DNA from: Vulcanimicrobiota bacterium
GTDB taxonomy: Bacteria; Vulcanimicrobiota; Xenobia; Xenobiales; JADMJV01
Direction: 5' to 3'
Length of the DNA stretch: 36,922 bases
Assembly (NCBI GenBank): GCA_023447635.1
Contig: JAEXNA010000090.1
Span: 1-36,922, forward strand
Shown: piece by piece, positions 8,591 to 17,108 of the stretch
How the letters are laid out: the number at the start of each line of letters is the position of its first letter
Numbering within the stretch: the stretch's first letter is position 1
The notes under the pieces: generated by a model
What the model was told of the DNA's origin: nothing
What the model saw: the letters and a program-made list of their open reading frames with translations, nothing else
The model's database searches: none
Position numbers and translations under genes: made by a program

Positions 8591-8614
8591 GGTCGAAAGA
8601 TTAGAGGATTGGAT

Positions 8615-10750
8615 ATGAACGTCAATAGACGAGACTTCTTGAAAATCGGGCTGCTGACCGCCACCGCCGCGACCTTCACGGCGTGCGGTCGTCCCGTCGA
8701 GCACGGACTGGTCTCCCAGTACCAGATGCCGGAATATGCCCTCCCCGGGCAGTCCCTGTTCTGGGCCTCGACCTGCTCCGAGCACCGCGCTGACTGCGCG
8801 GTCTCCGTGAAGACGGTGGAAAACCGGGCCATCCAGGTTATTGGAATGCCCGGCCACTTCTTCTCCAAGGGGTACGCCAACAAAGAGGCGATCTCCACGC
8901 TCCAGGTGCTCTATAATCCGAGCCGCCTGAGCTACAAAGGCGAGAAGCCCAAAGGCGCCAAGACCGGCGCTGACGGGAATCTGAGCGAGCCGATGGGCAC
9001 CACGGCCGGCCTCGCCGCCAAACGCGGAGGCGACGCCACGATTTTCATCGTGGACCGTCTCGCCGGTTCGACCGGTCACGCTATTGTCCAGTCCGCGGTC
9101 GCCATCGGCGCCAAGATCTGGGTGGCCGATAAAGATCATTCCGTGCGCGAGCGTCGTATCTTGAAGTCGGTCACCGGCCGCGCTGAGCTGCCGCTCTATC
9201 CGCTCGAGAACGCTGATTTCGTCCTCTCGGTCGGCAGCAACTTCCTGCACGACAACTACGCTCACTCTCGCGTGAGCTGGTCGTACGGACGTTTCCGCAA
9301 AACCCCGGGTCGCCTGCGCGGACGGATGGTTGCGGCTTCGACCCGCATGAACCCGACCGACGTCTGTGCCGACATCTGGCTTCCCGTCAACCCGGGCACC
9401 GAAGCGACCTTCCTGGCCGCCGTCGGTACCGCCGTCGCTGCCAAGGGCAAGGGCGGCTGGCCCGCCTGGGCCAACGTCAGTGTCGGTGATGGCGCTGCGA
9501 AGACCGGCGTAGGCGAAGAGGACATCCGTCGCCTGGCCGACCGCCTTGTCGAAGCCAGGACCCCGATGGTGGTCGGCGGCTTCCAGGGGAACGACGGCGA
9601 CGCCACGGTTTTCCTGGCTCACACGCTGACCAAGATGCTGGCCGGCAACGTCCCTACCTTCGAGCCCGACATGCTGGTCGGCTCGGGTTCAGCTCCGGCC
9701 GGACTGTTCCTCAACGACAAAGAAGCCTCGGACTTCCTGGGCGGCGCTCGTCGCACGGTCGTCGTGCACGGCGTGGATGTCGTTTACCGCTATCCCTGGC
9801 TGGCTGAGAAGTTCAAGAAGGCCGGTACCAAGATCGTTCTGTCGACGATGCCCAACGAGAGCACCGACGATGCCACCATCCTGGTTCCCGTTCGCACCTG
9901 GCTGGAAGACTGGGGCGACCTTCGGGTCGAGTCTCCGGAAGGCGCCTGGTACGGTGTGCAGCAGCCCGCCGTGCGCAGCCAGGTTGGCTATGCCACTTCG
10001 GTGCTCGGCTTCTTCCTGGAGTTCGCTAAGGCCGCTGGAGTTTCCAGCATCACGGAAACCTCGCCCCGCAAGTTCCTGCAGGGAACTCGCAGCCAGGCTG
10101 ACTGGGAAGGGCTGATGGTTCGTGGCGGTGTGTGGAAAGAAGAGGAAGACTCGATTTACCCCAACCGCGCTGCCTACCCGCCTCCTGCTGTCGCTGGTAC
10201 TGGCACGGCTCCCGCGGGCTACTCGGCTTTCTCGGCTCTCGCGCCGCTGAACGTGACCGCCTTCGCTCCCGCACTGACCGGCACGGTCCTGATGACCTTG
10301 CCGACTCATCTGCAAGACGGCGCCACGGCCGACCGCCCCTGGCTGCAAGAGCTGCCTGACACCATGACCACCGTGGTCTGGGACTCCTGGATCGAGATCA
10401 ATGAAGATCTCGCCAAGGAGAGCGGCATCAACCGTCACGACCTGGTTCAGGTCACTGTCGGTGGCGCCAAAGTCGTCGGTTCGGCCTACCCCAGCCCCTT
10501 CATCAGTCGTGCGGCTATCGGTATCCCGACCGGTCGTGGACAGTCCAAGGGCTGGATCACCGAATTCACCGACCTCGGCTGGGACCCCGAAGGCGTCAAC
10601 CCCAAAGCGTTGTTCACCGACGCTCCTGGGGCCAGCGGCTACTACGGCTCCACTGTAGGCGGTGCGGAACTCACCAAGCTGGACGGCTCTAAGCTGCTCG
10701 CCACCTTCGACCAACGCGTGTACAACCTGCCGCGCCACATTCTTCCGTAG
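8615..10750 (+). CDS. actB1: ACIII subunit ActB, molybdopterin-like half (ActB1)
   Basis: A 711-residue homologue of the molybdopterin oxidoreductase catalytic subunit, as in the first half of ActB. The N-terminus has a Tat motif (NRRDFLK), a hydrophobic stretch and a lipobox ending at C24 (TFTAC), so it is predicted to be a Tat-exported lipoprotein. Only scattered cysteines are near the N-terminus (STCSEHRADC) and no complete four-Cys Fe-S motif is visible, in line with characterised ActB1 domains, which lack Mo cofactor and N-terminal cluster. I chose ATG 8615, six nt after AGAGGA, over an in-frame TTG at 8609. The Fe-S half is a separate gene 18 nt downstream, whereas ActB is one fused chain in characterised complexes. 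Confidence 0.9.
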   Translation: MNVNRRDFLKIGLLTATAATFTACGRPVEHGLVSQYQMPEYALPGQSLFWASTCSEHRADCAVSVKTVENRAIQVIGMPGHFFSKGYANKEAISTLQVLYNPSRLSYKGEKPKGAKTGADGNLSEPMGTTAGLAAKRGGDATIFIVDRLAGSTGHAIVQSAVAIGAKIWVADKDHSVRERRILKSVTGRAELPLYPLENADFVLSVGSNFLHDNYAHSRVSWSYGRFRKTPGRLRGRMVAASTRMNPTDVCADIWLPVNPGTEATFLAAVGTAVAAKGKGGWPAWANVSVGDGAAKTGVGEEDIRRLADRLVEARTPMVVGGFQGNDGDATVFLAHTLTKMLAGNVPTFEPDMLVGSGSAPAGLFLNDKEASDFLGGARRTVVVHGVDVVYRYPWLAEKFKKAGTKIVLSTMPNESTDDATILVPVRTWLEDWGDLRVESPEGAWYGVQQPAVRSQVGYATSVLGFFLEFAKAAGVSSITETSPRKFLQGTRSQADWEGLMVRGGVWKEEEDSIYPNRAAYPPPAVAGTGTAPAGYSAFSALAPLNVTAFAPALTGTVLMTLPTHLQDGATADRPWLQELPDTMTTVVWDSWIEINEDLAKESGINRHDLVQVTVGGAKVVGSAYPSPFISRAAIGIPTGRGQSKGWITEFTDLGWDPEGVNPKALFTDAPGASGYYGSTVGGAELTKLDGSKLLATFDQRVYNLPRHILP

Positions 10751-10768
10751 GAGACAAGAGGAACTATC

Positions 10769-11716
10769 ATGAGTGCTTCTCACGAAAGTACATCCATCCG
10801 TAATCAATGGGGGATGACCATCGACGTCGACAAGTGCACCGGATGTAAATCCTGTGTGATCGCTTGTCACGCCGAGAACAACGTCGCGGTGGTCGGCGCC
10901 GAGCAGTCGGCGATGGGCCGCATCATGCACTGGCTGCGCATCGAGCGTATCCATCACGGGACTTTCCCTCACGTGCACGCGGACTTTATCCCCATGCTGT
11001 GTCAGCAGTGCGGCACCGCTCCTTGCGAATCGGTTTGCCCTGTATTCGCTGCGGTACACACCCACGACGGCCTGAACGGCCAGATCTACAACCGCTGTAT
11101 CGGTACCCGCGTCTGTGCGAACAACTGTCCGTACCACGTGCGTATGTTCAACTTTGTCTCGCCCACCTGGCCCGAGCCGATGAACAAGATGCTCAACCCT
11201 GACGTGACCGCTCGCAGCGAAGGCGTCATGGAAAAATGCACCTTCTGCGTTCAGCGGATCCGTCGTGGTGAACTCGACGCCAAGGTAGAAAAGCGCAAGG
11301 CGCTCGACGGCGAGATCCGTCCCGCCTGCGTCCAGTCGTGCGCTTCGGAGGCGCTGGTCTTCGGACTGCTTTCCGACGAGGACAGCATCGTCTCCCGCAA
11401 CGTTGCGCGCAACCGGTTCCGCTCGGTACTGCTGCACAACGAGCACGACACCCGTCCCAACGTGGTTTACCTGCGTCCCGACCGCAATCCGGATGTTCTG
11501 GAAGCGGCCGACCAGGGTCTGTCCGACCTGCGCGCCGAGCAGGCTGAAAAGGGAGCTCTCCCCGAAGCCAGTCCGTCGCCGTCGGCCACCTCGTCCCCCA
11601 GTCCTGCGACGGTGACCCCTACGGGCACTCCTGCCGCAGCTACCTCGACTCCGGCGGCCGCGACTCCCACGGGTACCCCCGTGGCGGCCACGCCTACTCC
11701 GGTAGGCACGCCCTGA
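10769..11716 (+). CDS. actB2: ACIII iron-sulfur subunit, ActB second half (ActB2)
   Basis: A 315-residue ferredoxin-type subunit of the NrfC/DmsB class. Cluster-binding cysteines occur in CTGCKSCVIACHAENN, CQQCGTAPCESVCP, the set from NRCIGTRVCANNCPYHV, and CTFCVQRI with a later ACVQSC. This fits the several Fe-S centres expected for the C-terminal half of ActB. It has no signal peptide of its own, so it probably crosses the membrane bound to Tat-targeted ActB1. The last 55 or so residues are a low-complexity Ser/Thr/Pro/Ala tail with repeated TPTGTP and TPAAAT units, not part of the ferredoxin fold. GAGGAAC precedes the ATG. The gene links actB1 and actC. Confidence 0.92.
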   Translation: MSASHESTSIRNQWGMTIDVDKCTGCKSCVIACHAENNVAVVGAEQSAMGRIMHWLRIERIHHGTFPHVHADFIPMLCQQCGTAPCESVCPVFAAVHTHDGLNGQIYNRCIGTRVCANNCPYHVRMFNFVSPTWPEPMNKMLNPDVTARSEGVMEKCTFCVQRIRRGELDAKVEKRKALDGEIRPACVQSCASEALVFGLLSDEDSIVSRNVARNRFRSVLLHNEHDTRPNVVYLRPDRNPDVLEAADQGLSDLRAEQAEKGALPEASPSPSATSSPSPATVTPTGTPAAATSTPAAATPTGTPVAATPTPVGTP

Positions 11717-11756
11717 AGAGACAAATTTGGAAGTCTAACGAGAAACGGAAAGTAAT

Positions 11757-13145
11757 ATGTCCCACCCGAATTTGAACTTTCGCGCCGCGGAGATCTCGAT
11801 TCCCGAGATTTTCGATGCCTGTTTTGAGCCGATAGGCAAATCAGGCTGGCGAAGCAACGTCGTCATCTTCATATCGCTGATCGCGATTGCAGCGGCGGCC
11901 GTGGCTTTTGCCGGTCAGATGTACTACGGCCTCGGGCAGACCGGCCTGCACATCCCCGTTTACTGGGGTGTTTACATCATCACCTTCGTATTCTGGATCG
12001 GAGTGGCTCACGCAGGTGCGCTGATCTCCGCTCTGCTCCGCCTCTGCGGAGCGGAATGGAAATCGGCGGTGACCCGTGTGGCCGAGGTGATCACCCTGTT
12101 CACCCTGCCTGCCGCTGGTTCGTTCCCGCTGATCCATATGGGCCGCACGGAGCTGTTCTACTACATGCTCCCGATCCCCAATAACCGACTGCTCTGGCCT
12201 AACTTCAAGAGTATGTTGATGTGGGACGTGTTCGCGGTATCCACCTACCTGACCGGCTCCGTGCTGTTCCTGTACGTGACGATGGTTCCCGACCTGGGTA
12301 TCGCTCGTCCCCGTATGAAGGGCCCCATCAAGACCATCTACACCCTGCTTTCCTGGGGCTGGCGCGGTACCGCTGAAGAGTGGAAGCGCGTGATGGAAGC
12401 TGCCTCGCTGTACTCGGTCATCATCCTCCCCGTCGTTATCTCGGTGCACACCATCGTATCGTGGGACTTCGCGATGCAGGTTGTTCCCGGTTGGCACTCT
12501 GAGGTTTTCGGTCCGCTGTTCTTCGTGGGCGCTCTGCACTCTGGAACCGCCGCCGTGTTTACGATGCTCGGTCTGCTGCTGTGGACCTACCCCTCCTTCA
12601 AGAAGCTGATCACCCAGGTTCACTACGATATGCTCGGCCGCGTCTGGCTGGTGCTGATGCTCGCCTGGGCTTACCTCTTCTTCAACGATTTCGTGCCCGC
12701 TTACTACGCTCACGAACCTGACAAGATGGACTACCTGTACTACAACGCTTTCGGCCCTTACGCCGCAGCCTGTTGGTTCCTGGTGATCGGTAACTTTGCT
12801 CTGCCGCTGTTCTGTCTGGCCTTCCAGGAGTTCCGTCGCAGCATCATGCCGATGTTCGTGCTCTCCATCATCGTGAACATCGCGATGTACATCGAGCGCG
12901 TGTTCATCGTCATCCCTGGTCTTGAGATCTACAACGGTCTTAACTTCAACACCATTCCGTACACCCCCAGCGTTACGGAAGTTACCATCATCATCGGCAC
13001 CTTCGGGTGGGTGATCGGCGGTCTGACCTTCTTCTGTCGAATCTTCCCGATTCTCCCTTACTGGGAGCTGGCGGAAACCAAGGCTCGACAGGTCGATGTC
13101 GACCTCGCCGGTACCAAGGTCGCCTACTTCCACATGGGTGAATAA
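11757..13145 (+). CDS. actC: ACIII quinol-oxidising membrane subunit ActC (NrfD-like)
   Basis: A 462-residue polytopic membrane protein of the NrfD/PsrC family, predicted from hydrophobic segments to have about ten helices. The N-terminal ISIPEIFDACFEPIGKSGW and later VYWGVYIITFVFWIGVAHAGALISALLRL match ActC-type sequences. In the family it contains the quinol site and possibly a proton path. It follows actB2 by 40 nt with GGAAAG before the ATG, and the next gene begins 8 nt after its stop. Length is normal for ActC. Confidence 0.94.
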   Translation: MSHPNLNFRAAEISIPEIFDACFEPIGKSGWRSNVVIFISLIAIAAAAVAFAGQMYYGLGQTGLHIPVYWGVYIITFVFWIGVAHAGALISALLRLCGAEWKSAVTRVAEVITLFTLPAAGSFPLIHMGRTELFYYMLPIPNNRLLWPNFKSMLMWDVFAVSTYLTGSVLFLYVTMVPDLGIARPRMKGPIKTIYTLLSWGWRGTAEEWKRVMEAASLYSVIILPVVISVHTIVSWDFAMQVVPGWHSEVFGPLFFVGALHSGTAAVFTMLGLLLWTYPSFKKLITQVHYDMLGRVWLVLMLAWAYLFFNDFVPAYYAHEPDKMDYLYYNAFGPYAAACWFLVIGNFALPLFCLAFQEFRRSIMPMFVLSIIVNIAMYIERVFIVIPGLEIYNGLNFNTIPYTPSVTEVTIIIGTFGWVIGGLTFFCRIFPILPYWELAETKARQVDVDLAGTKVAYFHMGE

Positions 13146-13153
13146 GGAACATC

Positions 13154-14347
13154 ATGAGAGTCTGTGCTGAATACGAAGATCAACTGAGCGCCTTCAAGGC
13201 TCACCGAGTCTTGCTCGAGAAGGGCGCTAACCCCGACGACATCGAGATCCGTTCCCCCTACCCGCTGTCCGAGCACGCTGTGCCTCCCCATCGCGCTAAG
13301 CCGATGGTGGTGCGTAACGTGGTCCGCTGCATGTGGCTGGTGGGCTTGCTGAGCGGCTTCTCCTACCTAACCTTCACTCAGCTGGAGTGGGGTCTGACGG
13401 CCAAGACCAGCGGGCAGCCGCTAGTGGCGGTTCCGATCAACGCCATCCCGATGTACGAGTGCGGAATGATCACGGCTATCCTGGTCAACACCCTGATGTT
13501 CTTCATCGAAACCCGCCGCTACCGTCAACTGGTGCCGGCGCTGGAAGAAGACATGCCGGTGGCCAACGGCTACATCGCTCTGGTCATCGGTGGCGATGCT
13601 GCTGGTAAGGCGAAGGACTGGCTCAACGACACCGGCGCTCGCTCGGTGGTCAGCTACATCCTGCCTCTGCTCTTCATGGGCACCATGATGAGCGGTTGTG
13701 CTACCAACAATCTGCGTTACCAGGCTACCATCAAGCCGACCGAGCAGGCCGCCGACATGCCTCCCGAGCGCTCCATTCGTATGCCCAGCCGCGCTGAGCA
13801 GGAGACCACTCCTCCTCAGCCCTACGGCTGGCTCTACGACGGCGACCAGGTCGCCTACGAGCGTGCTGAAGAGGGTCTGGACAAGATCCTCAAAGAGGGC
13901 GACGCGGCGTTCAAAGCCGGCACCAAGAAGCGTCCGCAGATCAACCGTGAGGCTCGTGAGGCTCGCGCGGCTTTCGCCGCTTCGGCCGAAGAGATCACCC
14001 CCGAACTGTGGGCCCTGAAGTCGAACACGGTTCCCGCCGAGCTGAGAAGCTTCAAGAACCCCGTTCCGGCGGATGCCGCTTCCCTGGCTGACGGCGAGCG
14101 TCTCTACAAGACCAACTGCGCCCAGTGCCACGGCCCCTCGGGTCAAGGCGACGGCGAAGTCGGTAAGGTTCTGGGCGTGCCCCCGGCAAAGATCGGTACC
14201 GCCGCCTACCGCACCCGCGGTGATGGCGAACTGTACCACTTCATCATGACCGGTAAGAACCAGATGCCCACCTTCGGCTACAAGCTGAACACCCATGAAA
14301 TCATGGACATCATCAACTACCTGAGAAAACTGCAGGGCGCTTCTTAA
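13154..14347 (+). CDS. actDE: Fused ACIII subunits ActD-ActE
   Basis: A 397-residue protein joining two normally separate subunits. Residues 1-165 are ActD-like (DUF3341), with two transmembrane segments around residues 55-78 and 97-118. Residues 166-182 form a third hydrophobic segment (ILPLLFMGTMM) ending in SGC182, which looks like the signal peptide and lipobox of ActE now internal. Residues 183-397 are ActE-like: PERSIRMPSRAEQ, then a mono-haem cytochrome c with C322-A-Q-C-H and an axial-Met candidate M371 in NQMPTFGY. The frame is continuous with no extra start or ribosome site at the junction, so this appears to be a true fusion. It is the last gene of the operon, followed by a terminator. 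ActF is not seen. Confidence 0.9.
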   Translation: MRVCAEYEDQLSAFKAHRVLLEKGANPDDIEIRSPYPLSEHAVPPHRAKPMVVRNVVRCMWLVGLLSGFSYLTFTQLEWGLTAKTSGQPLVAVPINAIPMYECGMITAILVNTLMFFIETRRYRQLVPALEEDMPVANGYIALVIGGDAAGKAKDWLNDTGARSVVSYILPLLFMGTMMSGCATNNLRYQATIKPTEQAADMPPERSIRMPSRAEQETTPPQPYGWLYDGDQVAYERAEEGLDKILKEGDAAFKAGTKKRPQINREAREARAAFAASAEEITPELWALKSNTVPAELRSFKNPVPADAASLADGERLYKTNCAQCHGPSGQGDGEVGKVLGVPPAKIGTAAYRTRGDGELYHFIMTGKNQMPTFGYKLNTHEIMDIINYLRKLQGAS

Positions 14348-14369
14348 GCCTCAGCATCTCTCTGGAAAA

Positions 14370-14398
14370 GGGCTCCTCTTAGCGAGGGGCCCTTTTTT
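14370..14398 (+). terminator. Rho-independent terminator of the ACIII operon
   Basis: A nine-pair stem (one G-U) GGGCTCCTC / GAGGGGCCC with a five-base loop, followed by six T (14393-14398). It starts 23 nt after the actDE stop. Confidence 0.93.
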
Positions 14399-14449
14399 AT
14401 GTGGTGGGGGAGGGGAGACCTGAGGGGAGGGTCGTGGTAGAGTTCGGAG

Positions 14450-15307
14450 ATGAGAACTCTGTTACGCGGTCTTCTGGCGGCGCTTTTCGTCTTGGGGGCA
14501 CCCGGGCTCTACGCCCAGCCCGTCGGTTCGGTAGGCAGCTATGTGCGTTACCAGAAGGCGGCTCCCGCCCAATTCGAAACCTCGATCGTGCGCATGCAGG
14601 GCCCGCGAGGCCAGGTCTTGGATCTGGTCTCGGCCGTGCACGTTGGGGAGTCAGCCTATTACAGGGAGCTCAACGATCGGTTCCAACACTACGACGCGGT
14701 TCTCTACGAACTGATTCTTCCCGAGGAGATGGCCGGCCAGCGCCTTCCCACCAGGATGGAGGGCGGTGGGGGCCTTTCCACCCTCCAGGGTATGATGGCG
14801 AAGACGCTTGGTCTGACCACTCAGCTCGACCAGGTGGACTATTCCTCCTCCAACTTCGTTCACGCCGATCTGACTCAGGAGGCGCTCTCCAAGAGCATGG
14901 CTGCTCGGAAAGAGAGTCTATGGACCTACTTTCAGAAGATGATGTCGAGCGCCGACACTTCGGGGGCTGGAGCCGACCTTGGGGTGAGCGATCAGGAGTT
15001 GGCGCAGATCGACTTTATGGCCATCCTGGCGGGCATGCCGTCGCCCAAGGACCGACGGACCCTGCGCAAGATCATGGCGAGCACTCTGAGCAGCAGCGGA
15101 GGTGCCATGGGCGCGATGGACGACACGGCCTTGCTGGTGGATCGAAATCAGGCCGCGCTCAAGGCTCTTGACGGTCAGCTGGCACAGGGGAAACGCAAGA
15201 TGGCGCTCTTCTATGGAGCGGCCCACATGACAGATCTGGAACTGAAGCTGCGCAAGAAGGGCTGGAAGCGGACGGAGGTCAGCTGGCTGAAAGCCTGGGG
15301 GATATGA
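14450..15307 (+). CDS. Secreted TraB/GumN-family protein
   Basis: A 285-residue protein with a Sec signal peptide (RTLLRGLLAALFVLGAPGLYA, about 1-22). It has TraB/GumN/TIKI family features: an N-terminal SAVHVGESAYYRELND followed by DAVLYELI, and the C-terminal FYGAAHMTDLELKLRKKGW block. TIKI relatives are metal-dependent proteases, but bacterial members are mostly uncharacterised, so function is open. It stands alone between the ACIII terminator and a second terminator. The start agrees with the signal peptide. Location is predicted periplasmic or outer-membrane associated. Confidence 0.75.
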   Translation: MRTLLRGLLAALFVLGAPGLYAQPVGSVGSYVRYQKAAPAQFETSIVRMQGPRGQVLDLVSAVHVGESAYYRELNDRFQHYDAVLYELILPEEMAGQRLPTRMEGGGGLSTLQGMMAKTLGLTTQLDQVDYSSSNFVHADLTQEALSKSMAARKESLWTYFQKMMSSADTSGAGADLGVSDQELAQIDFMAILAGMPSPKDRRTLRKIMASTLSSSGGAMGAMDDTALLVDRNQAALKALDGQLAQGKRKMALFYGAAHMTDLELKLRKKGWKRTEVSWLKAWGI

Positions 15308-15356
15308 CGAGTTCTGGCGGACGCGCTTCGCGGCAAGTCTGTTGTCGAAAAAGAAA

Positions 15357-15378
15357 AGAGCCCCGACACCGGGGCTCT
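15357..15378. terminator. Bidirectional terminator between convergent genes
   Basis: A nine-pair stem AGAGCCCCG / CGGGGCTCT with loop ACAC. On the minus strand it is followed by CTTTTCTTTTTC, so it should end the AMIN-protein transcript. On the plus strand TCTTCTCC follows, giving a weaker stop for the TraB-like gene. Confidence 0.85.
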
Positions 15379-15407
15379 CTTCTCCTTCGACCAGTCCTGA
15401 CCGGGGA

Positions 15408-15845
15408 CTAGTACTGAGCGGCGGGGTCGTGCGAGCGCTGCTTGAACGCCTTCAGACCGATCTGGACACCGTTGCCGGTGCGAGTCACGGTGTACTCGGG
15501 GTAGTTGATCACGTCGATGTAGACGCGAACCACACCGCCGCCGAGTTCACGAACGCGAACCTGGCCGACCAGGCCGAAGTTCACGGGAAGCACGGCCTTC
15601 GGCTCTAGACCCGCGGCGATGTTGGCCGGGGACAGATCGATGGCGATCGAGCGGTAGTCGGCGCTGCCCTGGGGCAGGTGCTTCACGTTGTAGTTGAAGC
15701 TACCGATAACGTTGACTTTGACCCAGTCCGATCCCTCGGACACGGTCACGTTCTGGACAGGGCCAGCGAAAGCGGCGGCTGCCAGGCAGACCGTGGTAAC
15801 AACCGTCAGGCCCAGACCACGGAGCCTTGAACGAAAACTCTTCAT
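15408..15845 (-). CDS. Secreted stand-alone AMIN-domain protein
   Basis: A 145-residue exported protein. Residues 1-23 are a Sec signal (MKSFRSRLRG, hydrophobic core, AFA before G24). The mature part is a single AMIN-type beta domain: VQNVTVSEGSDWVKVNVIGS, then RSIAIDLSPANIA and VRVRELGGGVVRVYIDV. AMIN domains occur at the N-terminus of AmiC amidases and PilQ secretins, where they localise the protein to peptidoglycan. No enzyme or secretin domain follows here. The start at 15845 is supported by AGGAGGG five nt upstream; longer frames to 15926 lack this. It is divergent from the diguanylate cyclase gene. Confidence 0.8.
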   Translation of the reverse strand: MKSFRSRLRGLGLTVVTTVCLAAAAFAGPVQNVTVSEGSDWVKVNVIGSFNYNVKHLPQGSADYRSIAIDLSPANIAAGLEPKAVLPVNFGLVGQVRVRELGGGVVRVYIDVINYPEYTVTRTGNGVQIGLKAFKQRSHDPAAQY

Positions 15846-15992
15846 AGAATCCCTCCTAATAACAAACCCGTTGCGTTTAGTGCGATGCTGTTTGTGTTTC
15901 GGGAGCAAAACCCTTCCGCTAAGCATATAAGGCCGACGATAAGGCTAGTGAAATGCCAGGGAGCGGCTGCTTGAGAAGCGAAGCCGGAGCGC

Positions 15993-16985
15993 ATGTCAAG
16001 GGAAAATGAGGTCCTCAAGACGCTTCTTGAGGTCGGCCGGCTGATCGCCTCCAACTACCCCATGCAGAAGGTGATCAAGCGGATCAGCGGGATGCTGCGT
16101 AAGCTGTTAGACACCGACGACTGTTCCATCATGATTCTCGATGATAAGAGCCGGGAACTGGCCTTTGCGGAATCTTCAGGACTGACTCGCTGGGAGATGC
16201 AGAACATCCGCTTTTCTCTGGGTGAGGGGATCGCGGGCTGGGTGGCCAAGCACAAGAAGCCGGTCTTGATCAGCGACGTGCGCAAAGACCCTCGTTTCAA
16301 AGTCGTCGAGGATCAGAAGCGGACCATGGTGAGCATGATCTCGGCGCCCCTGATGGTCAAGCGCCGTGTGATCGGCGTGGTCAGCTTGACGACCCGGGAT
16401 GAGTCTCATTCTTTCACGCACTCCGAACTCGAGATGGTGGTGCTCCTATCGGCTCATATCTCGATGGCGCTCGAGAACAACCGTCTCTACGAGATTTCGG
16501 TCATGGACGGTCTAACCAACGTCTACAACCGTCGCTATCTCGAGCAGCGCCTTTCTGAAGAGGTGGCTTATTCTCGGCGCTACGGAAAGCCGCTGACGGT
16601 TGGGCTGCTCGATATCGACTTTTTCAAGCGCCTCAACGACACGTACGGCCATCAGGCCGGAGACCATGTCCTCAAGCGAGTTTCCGGCTTGCTCAGTCAG
16701 GCGCTCCGCGAGTACGACGTGGTGGCCCGCTACGGCGGGGAAGAGTTTGCCGTGATCTTGCCCACCACACCCAAAGGCAAGGGCGCTTCTATCGCCGAGC
16801 GACTGCGGAGCAACGTCGAAGAGACCGAGTTCAACTTCAAGGATCGCGAGATTCGGACCACTATCTCGTGTGGCGTGTCCTGCTTTCCCGAAGATGGCGA
16901 CACGGCCGACGCCCTGATCGCCTCCGCCGACAAGGCGCTTTACGCCGCGAAAGAGCGCGGCCGAAACCAGGTTTTCCTGGCTTAA
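15993..16985 (+). CDS. GAF-GGDEF diguanylate cyclase
   Basis: A 330-residue soluble signalling protein. Residues about 20-160 form a GAF sensor domain (DDCSIMILD, GEGIAGWVAKHKKPVLISDV). Residues about 168-330 form a GGDEF domain (MDGLTNVYNRRYLEQRL, LLDIDFFKRLNDTYGHQAGD). The active-site motif is GGEEF at 248-252, a functional variant, and the product-inhibition I-site R239-E-Y-D242 lies five residues before it. It is therefore predicted to make c-di-GMP with feedback control, regulated by an unknown GAF ligand. GGAG precedes the ATG. It is encoded alone, divergent from the AMIN gene. Confidence 0.93.
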   Translation: MSRENEVLKTLLEVGRLIASNYPMQKVIKRISGMLRKLLDTDDCSIMILDDKSRELAFAESSGLTRWEMQNIRFSLGEGIAGWVAKHKKPVLISDVRKDPRFKVVEDQKRTMVSMISAPLMVKRRVIGVVSLTTRDESHSFTHSELEMVVLLSAHISMALENNRLYEISVMDGLTNVYNRRYLEQRLSEEVAYSRRYGKPLTVGLLDIDFFKRLNDTYGHQAGDHVLKRVSGLLSQALREYDVVARYGGEEFAVILPTTPKGKGASIAERLRSNVEETEFNFKDREIRTTISCGVSCFPEDGDTADALIASADKALYAAKERGRNQVFLA

Positions 16986-17108
16986 CGCGCCCTCCCGCCC
17001 GGACCGGATGCTTCTCCGAAGGAAATTCACGCCTCGCATGTAAGGCTCCGCCCTTGGCGCCTAGGGAGTCGTCCCAGGGTGCTTGAAGGGGCCTCAATCT
17101 TGACTGTG

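Noticed and set aside
8114..9622. 502-codon minus-strand frame antisense to actA and actB1
   Set aside because: Shadow of the ACIII genes with no ribosome site or family motif.
9689..11446. 585-codon minus-strand frame antisense to actB1 and actB2
   Set aside because: Same reason: complementary to Fe-S and molybdopterin-like coding sequence, no domain of its own.
11841..13133. 430-codon minus-strand frame antisense to actC
   Set aside because: Composition is highly charged and mirrors membrane-helix codons of actC.
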